Positions 12,866 to 24,959 of a stretch of 64,000 nucleotides of DNA are shown in pieces. The stretch lies in contig CP141142.1 of the NCBI GenBank assembly GCA_035235625.1, positions 22,330,995-22,394,994 of the forward strand, given 5' to 3'. The first letter of the stretch is position 1; each line of letters opens with the position of its first letter. The notes beneath the pieces were generated by a model, which ran no database searches, had not been told where the DNA came from, and saw only the letters and a list, made by a program, of their open reading frames with translations. This DNA is from Saururus chinensis (Eukaryota; Streptophyta; Magnoliopsida; Piperales; Saururaceae). The position numbers and the translations under genes were made by a program.

Positions 12866-13012
12866 TTGTAAACGAAAACAAATTAAATCTAAAGTAAGTT
12901 TGCCCTTCTGCTAGTTTTAGCTTAGTGTGTAAAAAAACAAAAAATAACAACAAAAAAAAGAGAGAGGGAAAGTGGTGAAAACAAGGGGCATTAGAGAGGG
13001 GATTAGGCATGT

Positions 13013-13200
13013 ATGACCACGTGGCTATATGATCAAAAAGACAGGTTAGTTAGAGTAGATTCAAACCCCCTAGAAAGAAGTGAATTTGAAACTGATCTTC
13101 CATTCACAATGGGAGATATCAATGCAGAGGCCAAATCCCTTAAGGAGTTATTTTCACCAATTTCTATCAATCCTCCCTCATGCATAGTATTGTCCGTTAC
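13013..13200 (+). pseudogene. gag: N-terminal piece of gag of element C
   Basis: About 62 codons are open from ATG at 13,013 (MTTWLYDQKDRLVRV...). They contain a KSLKELFSPI-type segment and end ...NPPSCIVLSV, which parallels the B Gag N-terminus (TLRDYLQPTRSSSPSCIIFP). The frame runs straight into the LTR of element B at 13,201; the rest of the gene is at 23,353 onwards. It is a broken gene, not a small protein of its own. Confidence 0.75.
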
Positions 13201-14373
13201 TGATGCACTGAAATAATATTCAATAAAATATTTTCAAATTTGGAATTGCAATCCTATTTTGTGTTAATTCATTGATGATTTGGGCTGTTTATGTTTTGAA
13301 TAAGTTAGTTAGACCTTTATTGAGTTTACATGTCTAAACAGGCTTCAACAGGATACAACTAGACGAGGAAGTTAAGCCCAACTACCCAAAGCTATTTAAA
13401 AGTTAAGAATGGGCTCCTAATGGTCTAAACATGCATGGAATAGTTGAACACAACCTTGTGGACCCGTTTGATTTGAGATTTGTATGAATAGAACTAAATT
13501 ATGAAAGACGTTGATTCGGACATATTGACACAGCCATAGTATTTCGATCATATATTTTTATGTATAATTCGGATTGATACTATTCTGGTGGAAATGGAAA
13601 GAAGACTGTTGTGGGTACAAGTGTTATTTCAAGAAGAAATTCCAAATTCCAAAGATATATGGGTCCAATCAGACAATCAATCAGGATGTAATCTAGAGAT
13701 ATGATTTCACTTTCCTCTTTGAAGCAACCCCTTCTATTCCTATAAATAGAGGGGTGGACGTGATAGATGGATAATTTTCTCCTCTTTGGAGCTCTCTTTT
13801 CTTCTCTCATTTTGTAATTTTGTTTTTAGTTTTATTGTAATAGCTTTCTAAAACTCTCAAGCAAAGGCTAGGAATGAAGCTTGTACTTGATGTTTAATGG
13901 ATACTTTGATTCAAGTAAGTTCTTTATCATTTTAAATTGATGTTTCTTATTTAAGGAGTTTATAATCTATATAATTATTTGATTCAGCATTGACGAAAGG
14001 TACGCCGAATGCTTATAATTCCCTATGATTATACACTTAATAGTTTCACGTAGTAAATAATCAATTACTATTATTTTATTTCAAAGTTCTTTAAAAGATA
14101 AATTTTCCGATTGAGACAAATTTTTATTTGATCTTAATTGAGCTATCATTTGAATGAAGTATACATTACAAATTTATTGCAAGTAGATTTTCGATACCTT
14201 AGTACTTTCTCTTTGATTGTCTTATTATTTATTTCACTTTCCTTCTCTATTCTATTTTCTTCGTAATGGTTTTTTGTGTCACATAAGGCTTTCCCTGTGG
14301 ATCGACCTTGACAAGTAACCAAAAAGAAATCTGAACTAGACTTCTTCATAGTCTTAGTTTGGGTGAAACAACA
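13201..14373 (+). repeat. 5' LTR of element B
   Basis: It runs TGATGCACTG...AAACAACA. It contains CCTATAAATAGA (13,738-13,749), a good TATA box for the element promoter, then CATTTTGTAATTTTG, and near the 3' end TCCCTGTGGATCGACCTTG. It is paired with 22,153-23,347, which carries the same text including the TATA box. Confidence 0.92.
13738..13749 (+). promoter_or_regulatory. TATA box of the element B LTR
   Basis: CCTATAAATAGA, conserved in the 3' LTR at 22,691-22,702, lies in the middle of the LTR as expected for the RNA polymerase II promoter that starts genomic RNA. The start site is inferred to be about 30 bases downstream. Confidence 0.6.
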
Positions 14374-14376
14374 AAT

Positions 14377-14396
14377 TGGCGTTGCTGCCGGGAATG
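14377..14396 (+). other. Primer-binding site of element B (tRNA-Asp type, mutated)
   Basis: TGGCGTTGCTGCCGGGAATG follows the 5' LTR after three bases. It differs at several positions from the ideal TGGCGCCGTTGCCGGGGA, suggesting decay after insertion. Confidence 0.75.
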
Positions 14397-14768
14397 CAAC
14401 GTGTGACAAGAATCCGTTACGAAAAAAAACTCACTTTAACTTTACTAATTCTCTAACTTTTATTTTTGCACACTAACTCTTTAAATTCAGTCATTTACTT
14501 TATATCATTTACTTTTAGTATTTAAATTCTACAATTTTTTTTTAGACCGAAGGCACTACCCACGTTACCACCGGAAATTTTTCGAGATCAAATGTGTACC
14601 TTAATAGTGCCTTTCACCTTATTTTGCAATTTAAATTTTGTCTATTAACTTCTAACTCTCTAAATTTTTATATTTTATTATTTAAATTTTACACTTTTAC
14701 TTTCGTTTGTTACTATAAAAAACAATTGTTGTTGCATGTTCACATAGGTGCGTGATAATTCTGGATGA

Positions 14769-16392
14769 TTGAAAAGAGTGAACAAATCTATTGAAAATTA
14801 TTTTTATTTTGATACAATGGATGATCTAAGAACTAATGAAGAAATAAGAAGTGATAATGGGGATAATAATGCACAAAATATTCAAGTTAAAACCTTGCGT
14901 GATTATTTGCAACCAACTAGATCAAGTTCTCCTTCTTGCATAATTTTTCCAACTAATATGGGTGGTTTTGAACTCAAGCCGGGTGTAATTCAATTACTAC
15001 CCAAATTTCATGGCATAAATTCGGAAAGCCCATATTTGCATATAAAAGAGTTTGAAGAGGTTTGTGCAACTTTGCCAAACCAAAATATTTCAAATGATGT
15101 TATTCGATTAAAACTCTTTCCATTTTCTTTAAAAGAAAAAGCAAAAAATTGGTTGAATTCTTTGAAGCCAAGATCCTTGGAACATGGCAAGAAATGCAAA
15201 GAGAATTTTTCAAAAAGTTTTTTCCCACCCATAGAACTAATACACTTAGAAAGAACAAAATGAATTTTTCACATAAAGAAAATGAGACTTTCTTTCAATG
15301 CTAGGAAAGATTTAAAGAACTTTTGTTATTGTGCCCACATCATAGATATGAAACATGGCGTACAATTAGTTTCTTTTATAATGGCTTGACTTCTCAAATG
15401 AGGCAATTTGTTGAAATGATGTGTAATGGAGAATTTTTAAGTAAAGAACCTGAGGAAGCATGGGAGTATTTTCATGTGTTAGCTGAAAATGCTCAATCAT
15501 GGGAAGATTCTAATGAATGTGAAAGTAGTATTAAGACCAAATCTAATGGGACAACTAAGGGGGGCATGTACCTTCTTAAAGAAGAGGATGATGTAAAAGC
15601 AAAAATTACAAGTTTAACTAAAAAAGTTGAGGCTATGGAAGTTAATAGGGAAAACATGTCTAAAGTTTCTCAAAAAATATAAGATATTTGTAGTATATGT
15701 AAGAGTGATGGACACAAAACATAGGATTGTCCAACAATCCCTACTTTCAAGAAGTGTTACATACTCAAGCAAGTGCTATGAATACTTACAAAATGCCTTT
15801 CTCTTCTCCTTATTCTGAAACTTATACTCCTAATGGGAGAAATCATCCAAACTTTAGTTGGAGAAATGAGTCTAATGTGTAGGTACCCCCTTCTTCCTCA
15901 AATTATGTTCCACCACATAAGAAGACTCTTGAAGACACATTGCAAACATTCATGCAAAGTCAAGCAACAATCAACAACCAAACAATGCAAGCCATCAATG
16001 ACTTGAAGACTTCTATCACTCAATTGACCACAGCTTTGAGCACTCAAGAAAAAGGAAAATTTCCTTCTCAACCTCAACCAAATCCTAAAGGTCAATTTGT
16101 AATTAAAAATTTAAATTCTTCAAGTTCACAAGAAGAGCATGCTAAATCCATCACCACTTTGAGAAGTGGAAAAGTCATTAACAAAGACATTCCAATGAAG
16201 GTTGTTGAACCTAAGGAATCTTTGAATTCTAAACATGGTGATGAACTTAACAACTCTAATTGTGTTGCTCCAATTCCTCCTCCTTTTCCTCAAAGGTTAC
16301 AATCTTCCTCTAAATTGGTGCCAAATGGTGACATTCTTGAAATTTTTAAACAAGTGAATATTAGCATTCCTCTCTTAGATTCCATTAAATAA
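14769..16392 (+). pseudogene. gag: gag of element B (broken)
   Basis: The frame 14,769-15,263 gives TLRDYLQPTR, GVIQLLPKFHG and LKLFPFSLKEKAKNWLNSL, the retrotransposon Gag core. After frame breaks near 15,263 and 15,305 it continues 15,323-15,682 (LLCPHHRYETWRTISFFYNG, TKKVEAMEVN). A CCHC knuckle follows at 15,686-15,731, CSICKSDGHKT-stop-DC, with an in-frame TAG inside it and a TAA just before. The Gln/Asn linker occupies 15,940-16,392. Gag would form the particle that carries the RNA. Four or more lesions make it non-coding now. Confidence 0.85.
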
Positions 16393-16413
16393 ATCTCATC
16401 TCATTCTTAATTT

Positions 16414-17052
16414 TTGAAAGACCTTTGTACAATCAAGCGTAAGCTACGTGTACAAAAGAAGGCATTTTTGACCGAACAAGTAAATGCAATTTTGCAACAA
16501 CACACGCCACCCAAATATAAAGATCCTGGTTGTCCAACCATATCTTGTATAATTAGGAATTATAGAATTGAAAAAGCTTTGCTTAATCTTGGGGCAAGTG
16601 TTAATCTCTTACCTTATTCTGTTTATGAACAATTGGGACTTGGTGAATTGAAGCCCACAAGCATTACACTTCAACTTGCAGATCGCTTAGTTAAAACAAC
16701 AACAAGAATTGTTGAGGATGTGCTAGTACAAGTAGAAAAGTTTTACTTTCCTATTGATTTTATTGTTTTGGACACACAACCAGTTTTGAATTTTTGTACT
16801 CAAATTCCTGTCATATTAGGCTGCCCATTTATTGCTACTTCTAATGCTCTTATTAATTGTAGAAATGGTGTTATGAAGCTTTCTTTTAGAAATATGACTT
16901 TGGAACTGAACATTTTTAATATTTGCAGGCAACCAGGAGATGATGATGAGGATGTGCATGAAGTGAATCTTTTAGAAAGTCTTGTTGATGACATGCCTAC
17001 TATTTCTCCATTTTCTGACCCTCTTGAAGCATGTCTTTCTTATTCAGGATAG
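16414..17052 (+). pseudogene. Protease-like region of element B, fused to RT by deletion
   Basis: A 212-codon frame holds YKDPGCPTISCIIRNY, ALLNLGASVNLLPYSVYEQL, LGELKPTSITLQLADR and QIPVILGCPFIATSNALINC. The catalytic DLGAS reads NLGAS (Asp to Asn). The frame ends EACLSYSG and then a stop at 17,050. In element C the matching EACLAH is followed by about 0.7 kb of linker and RT before YSSYNQ, so in B the linker and the RT fingers are gone and the join falls within the GYSGYNQ motif. Confidence 0.82.
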
Positions 17053-18068
17053 AACCAAATTGAGATTGCACTTGAAGATCAAGAAAAAACAACCTTTACA
17101 TGTCCATTTGGTACCTTTGCATATCGAAGGATGCCATTTGGATTATGTAATGCTCCTACCACATTCCAAAGGTGCATGATGAGCATCTTTAGTGACATGG
17201 TGGAGCAGTTTTTGGAAGTTTTTATGGATGATTTTTCTATTTTTGGTGATTCTTTTGATGATTGTCTTGATAACTTAGAAAACGTTTTGGTGAGATGTGA
17301 AGAGAAAATTCTAGTTTTAAATTGGGAAAAGTGTCATTTTATGGTTACTACTGGAATAGTACTTGGTCACATTGTTTATGTGCAGGGAATTCAAGTGGAC
17401 AAGGCAAAAATTAAATTAATTGCTAATTTGCCTAGTCGACAGTCCACAAAAGATGTTAGATCCTTTCTAGGGCATACCGGTTTTTATAGAAGATTTATCA
17501 AGAATTTTAGTGTGATATCTAGACCATTGTATAATCTTCTATTTAAAGTGCATTCTTTTGAGTGGTCGAATGCATGTGAAGAAGCTTTCACAAAGCTTAA
17601 GAACATGTTAGTGTCTGCACCCATCATGCAGCCCCCGGATTGGACCCTTCCTTTTGAAATTATGTGTGATGCAAGTGATTATGCCGTTGGGGCTGTTTTA
17701 GGGCAAACAAAAGATAAGAAACCTTGCATAATTCATTATGCAAGTAGAACTTTAAATAGTGCCCAAATGAACTACTCCACCACTGAAAAATAACTTCTTG
17801 TTGTAGTATTTGCACTTGACAAATTTAGATCCTACTTGATTGGCTCTCAAATTATCATTTTACTGACCATGCAGCTTTGAAGTACCTTTTGAGCAAACAA
17901 GATACAAAACCCAGATTACTCCGATGGATACTCCTACTCCAAGAGTTTGATCTCACAATCAAAGACAAGAAGGAGGTAGAGAATGTGGTGGCGGATCATC
18001 TTTCAAGATTGGAATTTTCTGACTCTTCGGACAACATTCCAATCCAAGACACATTTCCCGATGAATAA
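17053..18068 (+). pseudogene. pol: Reverse transcriptase (5'-deleted) and RNase H of element B
   Basis: RT starts only at NQIEIALEDQEKTTFTCPFG and continues RRMPFGLCNAPTTFQRCM, then FMDDFSIFG (17,221-17,247), thumb and connection, in one open frame 17,131-17,793. RNase H follows: FEIMCDASDYAVGAVLGQ, then after a stop at 17,791 [11 protein letters not shown] and VVADHLSRL, to 18,068. The N-terminal RT third with the VCIDYRKLN and FPLPFIDQM motifs is absent, so this copy could not make active enzyme even if its stops were repaired. Confidence 0.88.
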
Positions 18069-19385
18069 CTTTTTGTCATCTCACATCCTCCATGGTATGC
18101 CGACATTGCCAACTACTTGGTGACAGGTAAAGTTCCCCACCATTGGTCTCCTCAAGATAAAAGAGATTCTTCACCAAGGTAAAGCATTTCTTTTGGGACG
18201 ACCCTTATCTCTTTAAGTACTATCCAGACCAAATAATAAGGAGATGTGTGTATGATTTTGAACAAGTAAGTATCATCTCTTTTTGTCATTCTAATGCATG
18301 CAGTGGTCACTTTTCCCCTAAAAAGACCACCGCTAAAATTTTGCAATGTGGTCTTTACTGGCCGACGCTTTTCAAAGATGTTCATGAATTTTGTAAAACT
18401 TGTGAAAGGTGTCACAAGTTAGGAGCCATTTCTCGTCGAAATATGATGCCCCTTAACCCCATATTGGTTATTGAGATTTTTTATTGTTGGGGCATTGATT
18501 TCATGGGACCTTTTCCTCCTTCTTTTGGCTATGTTTACATTTTAGTTGTCGTCGATTATGTTTCCAAGTAGATTGAGGTTGTTCCAAGCAAAACCAATGA
18601 CCACAAAGTCGTTGTACGCTTTTTAAAAGAAAATATATTTTCAAGGTTTGGAACACCTCGAGCCATTATAAGTGACGGGGGGTCACATTTTTGCAATAAG
18701 CCTTTTGAGGCTTTGATGAGGAAGTATGGGATTACCCATAAAGTAGCTACCCCCTATTACCCACAAACAAGTGGACAAGTTGAGATTTTTAATAGGGAAA
18801 TTAAATATATTTTGCAAAAAAATAGTAAATCCAAATGGTAAAGATTGGTCGTTACGGCTAACCGATGCTCTTTGGGCTTACCGTACCACTTTTAAGACCC
18901 CAATTGGCATGTCTCCTTACCGTTTGATTTTTGGAAAAGCTTGTCACTTGCCTATGGAGTTGGAACATAGGGCATATTGGGCAATCAAAGCTTTGAATTT
19001 TAACTTTGATAAGACTAGCTTAAATAGACAATTGCAAATCAATGAGTTAGAGGAAATTCGACGTGATGCTGATGAGAGTTCAAAACTTTACAAAGAGATA
19101 ATGAAGGCTTTTCATGATAAAAATATTTTATGAAAAACTTTTGAGCCCTTTCAAAAAGTTTTATTATACAACTCTCGACTTCATCTCTTTCCAGGAAAAT
19201 TGAGATCAGGTTGGACAGGTCCTTTCATTGTCAAAATTGTTTTTCCTTATGGAACTATTGAAATTGAAAACCCAAAAAATGGTGATGTTTTCAAAGTTAA
19301 TGGCCAATGTTTGAAACCATTTTTAGACCATTTTGTCCCTGAAGTTGAGTCTACATTTCTTGAAAATCCAAATTATGAAAGTTGA
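18069..19385 (+). pseudogene. Integrase of element B (broken)
   Basis: The zinc finger (H..H..CKTCERC, 18,248-18,425) and the core motifs [16 protein letters not shown] and GQVEIFN are all kept, so the three acidic residues are present. A TAG after VVVDYVSK at 18,570 and a frameshift at the A-run near 18,817-18,823 break the frame. The segment [20 protein letters not shown]...[13 protein letters not shown] follows in 18,771-19,133, and the C-terminal GPFIVKIVFPYG...NGQCLKPFL in 19,200-19,385. It would insert cDNA into the genome; here it is a relic. Confidence 0.87.
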
Positions 19386-20387
19386 TTTTCTTTTTATGAT
19401 TTTTTTTCCAAAAAAACAAAAAAATTTACATTGAGGACAATGTTTAGTTTAGGTTTGGGGGTGTAGAAAGTTATTTTTTTATATTTTTTTAGTTTACTTA
19501 AAAATTAAAAAAATTAATTAGATTTATTTTATTTTATGTTTTTGCTTATTTACATTGATTCTTATTCTAGACATGTGACTTTATTTAATGACATCAGACT
19601 ACTTAGAATATGACTTGACAGATTTAATGATTTTGAGTTATGATTACTTCATATTGGTTTCTTGTGCTCCTATTTTGAAAAAAAAAACTAAGAAAGACAT
19701 TTGCCTAAGCGAGAATTCGAGCCTTTGATTATGGTCTTACATCTTGGTGGATATCATTGAATCTAAGTAATTATTTTTGTATTAGAGTAAAACTTTGGCA
19801 TAATCTAGTAGTATTCATGTTATCATGATAGAGTTTTGAGCTTAACTATTCTTGGTTTGTAGAACAGTCAAGGACTTTTTGTCAACACAATTCAAGTTGA
19901 TTGTATAATGTGCTCAAGAAAAAAATGTGAAAAAAAAATAAAAAATTGTAAAGAATTAAAGTCACTCTATTAAGTAGACCGGGACTCGGCGTGCCTCACT
20001 AAGCATAGGGTGTTCGAGTCAAAAGGTAGAGTTGACTAATTTATGACATGCATAGCCTTGAAGCCTATTTGGTTCAAGTTATTAAGCCTGAGGGGTGCTT
20101 TAACACCTAGTGCCCCGAGCCAACCGGATTGGGAGTCACTGGCCTAACACTTATTACATGGATCTTATAGAAAGCTTAAAAGGCTAAGCCTTATACATGT
20201 CATGTGAGATGAGCATAAAATTCTAGTAGGACATTATGCAATTATATCTTGAATGAGTTGTCAGGTGATCTAGGGTGTTTTACTTTTTGAGGAAGGTTTT
20301 ACATGATTCTCTATTATGATCTCTTGAAGATAAATGGATGCTAATGTCTATTTTTTAGTGTTAAAATTAAAATTGCTGAGTGGACAT
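19386..20387 (+). other. Athila 3' non-coding region of element B, proximal part
   Basis: No open frame is supported. It matches 7850-8840 of element A and 28,820-29,680 of element C: TTTAGTTTAGGTTTGGGGGTGTAG at 19,443-19,466, GAATTCGAGCC, AGACCGGGACTCGGCGTGCC and TTGGGAGTCACTGGCC. It stops at the solo LTR and resumes at 21,727. Confidence 0.75.
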
Positions 20388-21721
20388 TGATAAGTATGAA
20401 ATATATATATCTATTTTATATGCCTTTTTACTTTATTTGCTAGTATAGATTAGGTTAATTTAGTGTTAGTTATGGTTTATTTAGATTAAGATAGTTATTA
20501 ATATTTTAGTTTAATTATTAATTAATTTTGTAGTTATTAGTAGTTTAGATATGTATTTAAATCAAGTTGGAATTTTAATTATATTATACATGTCTAATTT
20601 AGGTAAAGTACGCTTATCGAGGTGCTTGGACGATGTTTAAAATAATTAAAAGTAGTCTTGACATGCTTTAAAGTGATTTGGACAACTTTTCTGAGTTATA
20701 ATCAAGTTGGAAACTAATATGGACACGAAGAAAAGCATAATGAACAGAATATGGACTGTCCAGGAAAACTGTCTAGATAGCAGAAACACTATAGCCGTTC
20801 GAACGGACATCTAGGGCATTCGAACGGGATAACGTGATTTTGAAGAAAAACTCAGTTCAAGCATTCGAATGGGCATGCAGGGCGTTCGAACGGCATAACG
20901 TGCAGTTTCCTAGTTTTACCCAAATTTCAATCCTTTTCATATACAACTTCTTCCTACGGATCTTATGCCTATAAAAAGACATATTTGGCTTGAAACCAGG
21001 GGATTCCAGTAAATTTTATGAAGAGAAAAAGGAAGAAGAAGATGGAAGAGAACTCAAAGCTTTTAATGGGGATTCAAGTGCTTTCTTCTACAATGAAAGG
21101 CTAGACTTTTCTTTTACTTAGGAGTTGATGAAGTTATAGATAAGTTTCAGTTTCTTTTCTTTTTAATTTAGATCTCAGTTGTGAATGATGACAATTGTAT
21201 GATGTGGTTTTGATATTTGCATCGATTCTAATTTCTGTGATTTAGATGAGATGGTCATACAATAGTTTTAATGTTCAGATAATTAATGACTTGGATGATT
21301 TATACTAAGATTAGACGGGTCATGCCTATAGCTAGCTTAGTGTAGATGATTCGTGCTATTGTCGAAGATAGTTCATGCCATGAAATTTAATTAATGATTC
21401 TTTCTGAAGTAATTCTAGCTTGTAGCTGAGAATACTTGTTCATATTCACACTAGATTTAGATTAAAAGTTAAGGAATTGTTATGGTTCTATAGTGGATTC
21501 GACTTTCTAAGTAATTTCCATCATATTAATCTCTTGTTTTTAAACTAGTTGATTTATTTCCTTTACTTAATTAAAGTTTAAGTTTATTTTAGTTTTCAAT
21601 CAGCAAATTCCTCTTTAGATTTAGTACTAATTCATATGTCCCTGAGGATCGACAACCCTTAAATACTTATCCTAATACAATTACCTTGTACACTTGCAAA
21701 GGGTTTAATTATAAACGATCA
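20388..21721. mobile_element. Solo Athila-type LTR inside the 3' region of element B
   Basis: It starts TGATAAGTATG and ends AACGATCA, with flanking 5 bp GACAT (20,383-20,387) and GACAG (21,722-21,726), one mismatch. The element A sequence runs through this point uninterrupted (GGACACAAGACACATTGAG near 8855). The closing text CCCTGAGGATCGACAACCC and CTTGCAAAGGG is typical of Athila LTR ends. It holds two pairs of TTCGAA-centred palindromes (20,795-20,892), described in the findings. The tract CCTATAAAAAGACA at 20,968 is a likely TATA box. At 1334 bp and without an internal region, it is a solo LTR. Confidence 0.88.
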
Positions 21722-21726
21722 GACAG

Positions 21727-22152
21727 GAGACACATTGAGTTGTTCGATTCATGACAATGGGATTGTATAATTACTTGGCAATGCTTATTTTTCTAAAACT
21801 ATTATGTTTGAAGTTGTTAGAATGAATTATTGTTTCAGAAGAGAAGTTATATTATGCATGATTGATTTTACTAAATGAAGTCACATGTTTAGGAGGAGTT
21901 GATTTGTAAATTTGACGTGGTTTTAATTTTAATTTTCTTTTATCATTCTAGTTTTGAATTTTGTGGGTAGATTCACTGCAAACCCTCCCGCGATACAACT
22001 CATCCACTAGTGTAAGCTAAGAGTTTAAAGACTTGTTGCATATGCTAAATGTAATCGAGATTTCCTACGGAAGTGGAGTAGTTAGTTTTGTTTTCATTTG
22101 TTTTCATTTTAATTTTGCTCGAGGACTAGCAAAAAGTAGGTTTGAGGGTATT
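21727..22152 (+). other. Element B 3' non-coding region, distal part, with polypurine tract
   Basis: It resumes the Athila tract (GAGACACATTGAGTTGTTCG) and ends with CGAGGACTAGCAAAAAGTAGG and TTTGAGGGTATT directly before the 3' LTR. The purine run about 22,127-22,150 is the plus-strand primer. Confidence 0.75.
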
Positions 22153-23347
22153 TGATGCACTGAAATTATGTTCAATAAAATGTTTTCAAATTTCGAATTG
22201 CAATCTTATTTTGTGTTAATTCATTGCTGATTTGGGCTATTTATGTTTTGAATAAGTTAGTTAGACCTTTATTGAGTTTACATGTCTAAACAGGCTTCAA
22301 CAGGATACAACTGGAAGAGGAAGTTAAGCCCAACTACCCAAAGCTATTTAAAAGTCAAGAATGGGCTCCTAATGGTCTATACATGCATGGAATGGTCGAA
22401 CACAACCTTGTGGACCCATTTGATTTGAGATTTGTATGAATAGAACTAAATTATGAAAGAAGCTAATTCGGACATATTGGCACAGCCTTAGTATTTCGAT
22501 CATATCTTTTTATGTATAATTCGGATTGATATGATTCTGGTGGAAATGGAAAGAAGACTGCTGTGGGTACAAGTGTTATTTCAGGAAGAAATTCCAAATT
22601 CTGAAGATATATGGGTCCAATCAGACAATCAATCAAGATGTAATCAAGATATATGATTTCACTTTTCTCTTTGAAGCAACCTCTTCTATTCCTATAAATA
22701 GAAGGGTGGACGTGATAGATGGATCATTCTTTCCTCTTTGGAACTCTCTTCCCCTATTTTCTTCTCTCATTTTGTAATTTTGTTTTTAGTTTTATTGTAA
22801 TGGATTTCTAAAGCTCTCAAGCTAAGGCTAGGAATGAAGCTTGTACTTGATGTTTAATGGATACTTTGATTCAAGTAAGTTCTTTATCATTTTAAATTAA
22901 TGTTTCATATTTAAGGAGTTTATAATCTATATAAATATTTCATTCAGCGTTGACGAAAGGCATGCCGAATGTTTATAATTCCCTGTGATTATACACTTAA
23001 TACTTTCACGTAGTAAACAATCAATTACTATTGTTCTATTTCAAAGTTCTTTAAAAGATAAATTTTCCGATTGAGACAAATTTTCATTTGATCTTAATTG
23101 AGTTATCATTTGAATTAAATATACATTAGAGATTTATTACAAGTGGATTTTCGATGCCTTAGCACTTTCTCTTTGAATGTCTCTTATTATCTATTTCACT
23201 TTCCTTCTCTATTTTATTCTCTTCGTAATAGTTTTATGTGTTACATAAGGCTTTCCCTATGGATCGACCTTGTTTACTATAGTTGACAAGTAAAAAAAAA
23301 AAATATGAACTAAACTCCTTCATAGTCTTAGTTTGGACGTAACAACA
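22153..23347 (+). repeat. 3' LTR of element B
   Basis: It runs TGATGCACTG to GTAACAACA, 1195 bp, the partner of 13,201-14,373. The next five bases, GTTAC, are the second copy of the target duplication, after which the gag of element C resumes. Confidence 0.92.
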
Positions 23348-23352
23348 GTTAC

Positions 23353-24720
23353 CACTGCCACACACTTTAAGTTGAAAGATCAAGTCATTCAACTTCTCCC
23401 CACCTTCCACGGTCTTGACAGAGAGGACCCTTAAATGCATGTAAAGGATTTTCTTAAAATTTGTGCTACATTTAAATTTTAAAATTTTTCTAATGAGTCA
23501 GTCTATCTGCACTTGTTTCCTTTCTAGTTAAAGGACAAAGCTAAGGCATGGTTAAATTCCCTTCCAGTAGGGTCTATTGATTCATGGGAGGGATTTGTTA
23601 GCAAGTTCCTTTCAAAAATTTTCCCAATGTCTAAAACCAATGCCTTAAGGAGAGAGATAGATGACTTTTGCCAAGAGGAGCATGAAAAATTTAATGAGAA
23701 TTGGGAGAGGTTTAAGGATTTGCTTTTGAAGTGTCCCCACCATGGTTTTCAAACATGGTGGCTTGTGCAATATTTTTACAGTGGGTTAACTCAAACACAT
23801 CGTAATATGATTGAATCCATGAATGGTGGGTGTTTTTTTAGTCTGAATGATGATGCAACATATAATTTCTTAGAGGGTTTATCTGAGAGTTCCGAGCAAT
23901 GGGATTTTTCGAGCCATAGAGAAAAACCAACCCAAAACCCTAGGAAAGGTGGCTTATATGAAGTAAGGGAAGATACTAGCATGGAATCTAGGTTAGACCA
24001 ACTAACTAGAAAAGTAGAAGCCATGACCCTTGCTAGAAATATGAATTCCGCCAACCAGATTCAAAATGAAGTGTGTTCTCTATGTGCAAGTCCAATGCAT
24101 ACTATCAAACGTGTCCTTCTATGTTAGATTATTCTGAGTTCTTTGCTAAGCAAGCAAATGCACTAAACAATTATGGGAAACCATTTGGCAATCCCTTCTC
24201 TGAGACATACAATCCAAATTGGCATAATCATCCAAATTTCTCTTAGAGGCAAAACCAACCTCCCATGAATGGAGTAGGGACACCAATGCAGTGGAAATTC
24301 ACTCAATTTAAGCAGCCCAACCCCTCCTACACCTCTATTCCCCATTAGCTCCTCAAGTTGTTGCACCATCACGTCAACAATCATCACTTGAAGAGTCTCT
24401 CAAAACATTCATGCAGTCTACTAACTAGGCTATATTAGAACTTAAAAATTCTAGTCAAATGAACACTCAAGCCATAGCTAAACTAGAAACTCAAATTGGC
24501 CTGTTAGCAACTCATATAGGGGAGAAAGAGAAAGGCAAGTTTCCCAATCAACCTGTTCCCAACCCTAAAGGTCAATATATTGTTAGTAATGCTTCAAGTT
24601 CATCATATGACCAGGGCATGTCCAGTCAATCACCACTCATAGATCTGGGTGACAGGTTGACAATCATGTAAAAATGCCTGAAGAAGAGTGAACTGAGAAT
24701 ATAGAGTTAGAGAGTGCAAA
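23353..24720 (+). pseudogene. gag: gag of element C, continuation after element B
   Basis: It begins with the text for HFKLKDQVIQLLPTFHGLDRED, interrupted by stops near 23,430 and 23,480, then LKDKAKAWLNSLPVGSIDSWE, and the long open stretch 23,627-24,127 (CPHHGFQTWWLVQYFYSGL, GGLYEVREDTSMESRLDQL, TRKVEAM). The knuckle-like CSLCASPMHT is followed by a frameshift. The 24,459-24,671 part repeats the ETQIGLLATHIGEKEKGKF linker. This is the best-preserved Gag in the window and the reference for the lesions in element A. Confidence 0.85.
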
Positions 24721-24959
24721 AAAAGAATCCAATGGCTTCCCACCTATTTTAGTTGACCCCCCAGTTAGGAGTTTTGTGCCTAAAGCCCATTTCCTCAAAG
24801 ACTAGTCAAACCTAAGAAAAATGCAAAGTTTGGAGATATTTTAGAGGTGTTTAAGCAAGTACAGATAAACATCCCATTCCTTGAGCTATCCAACAAGTGC
24901 CTTGCTATGCCAATTTTTTAGAAGACTTAGTCATAGTTAAGAGGAAAACAAATGTTCAT

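Larger units (their letters stand above)
13201..23347 (+). mobile_element. Element B: Athila-like retrotransposon nested in gag of element C
   Basis: Two LTRs (13,201-14,373 and 22,153-23,347) enclose gag-pol. The 5-bp target duplication is perfect: GTTAC at 13,196-13,200 and at 23,348-23,352. A tRNA-Asp-like primer site and a polypurine tract are in place. Between the first ~345 aligned bases of the two LTRs I count about 19 differences by eye, so the insertion is not recent. Gag and pol carry stops and frameshifts, and the first part of the reverse transcriptase is deleted. The 10.1-kb length includes a 1.33-kb solo LTR. Confidence 0.92.
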
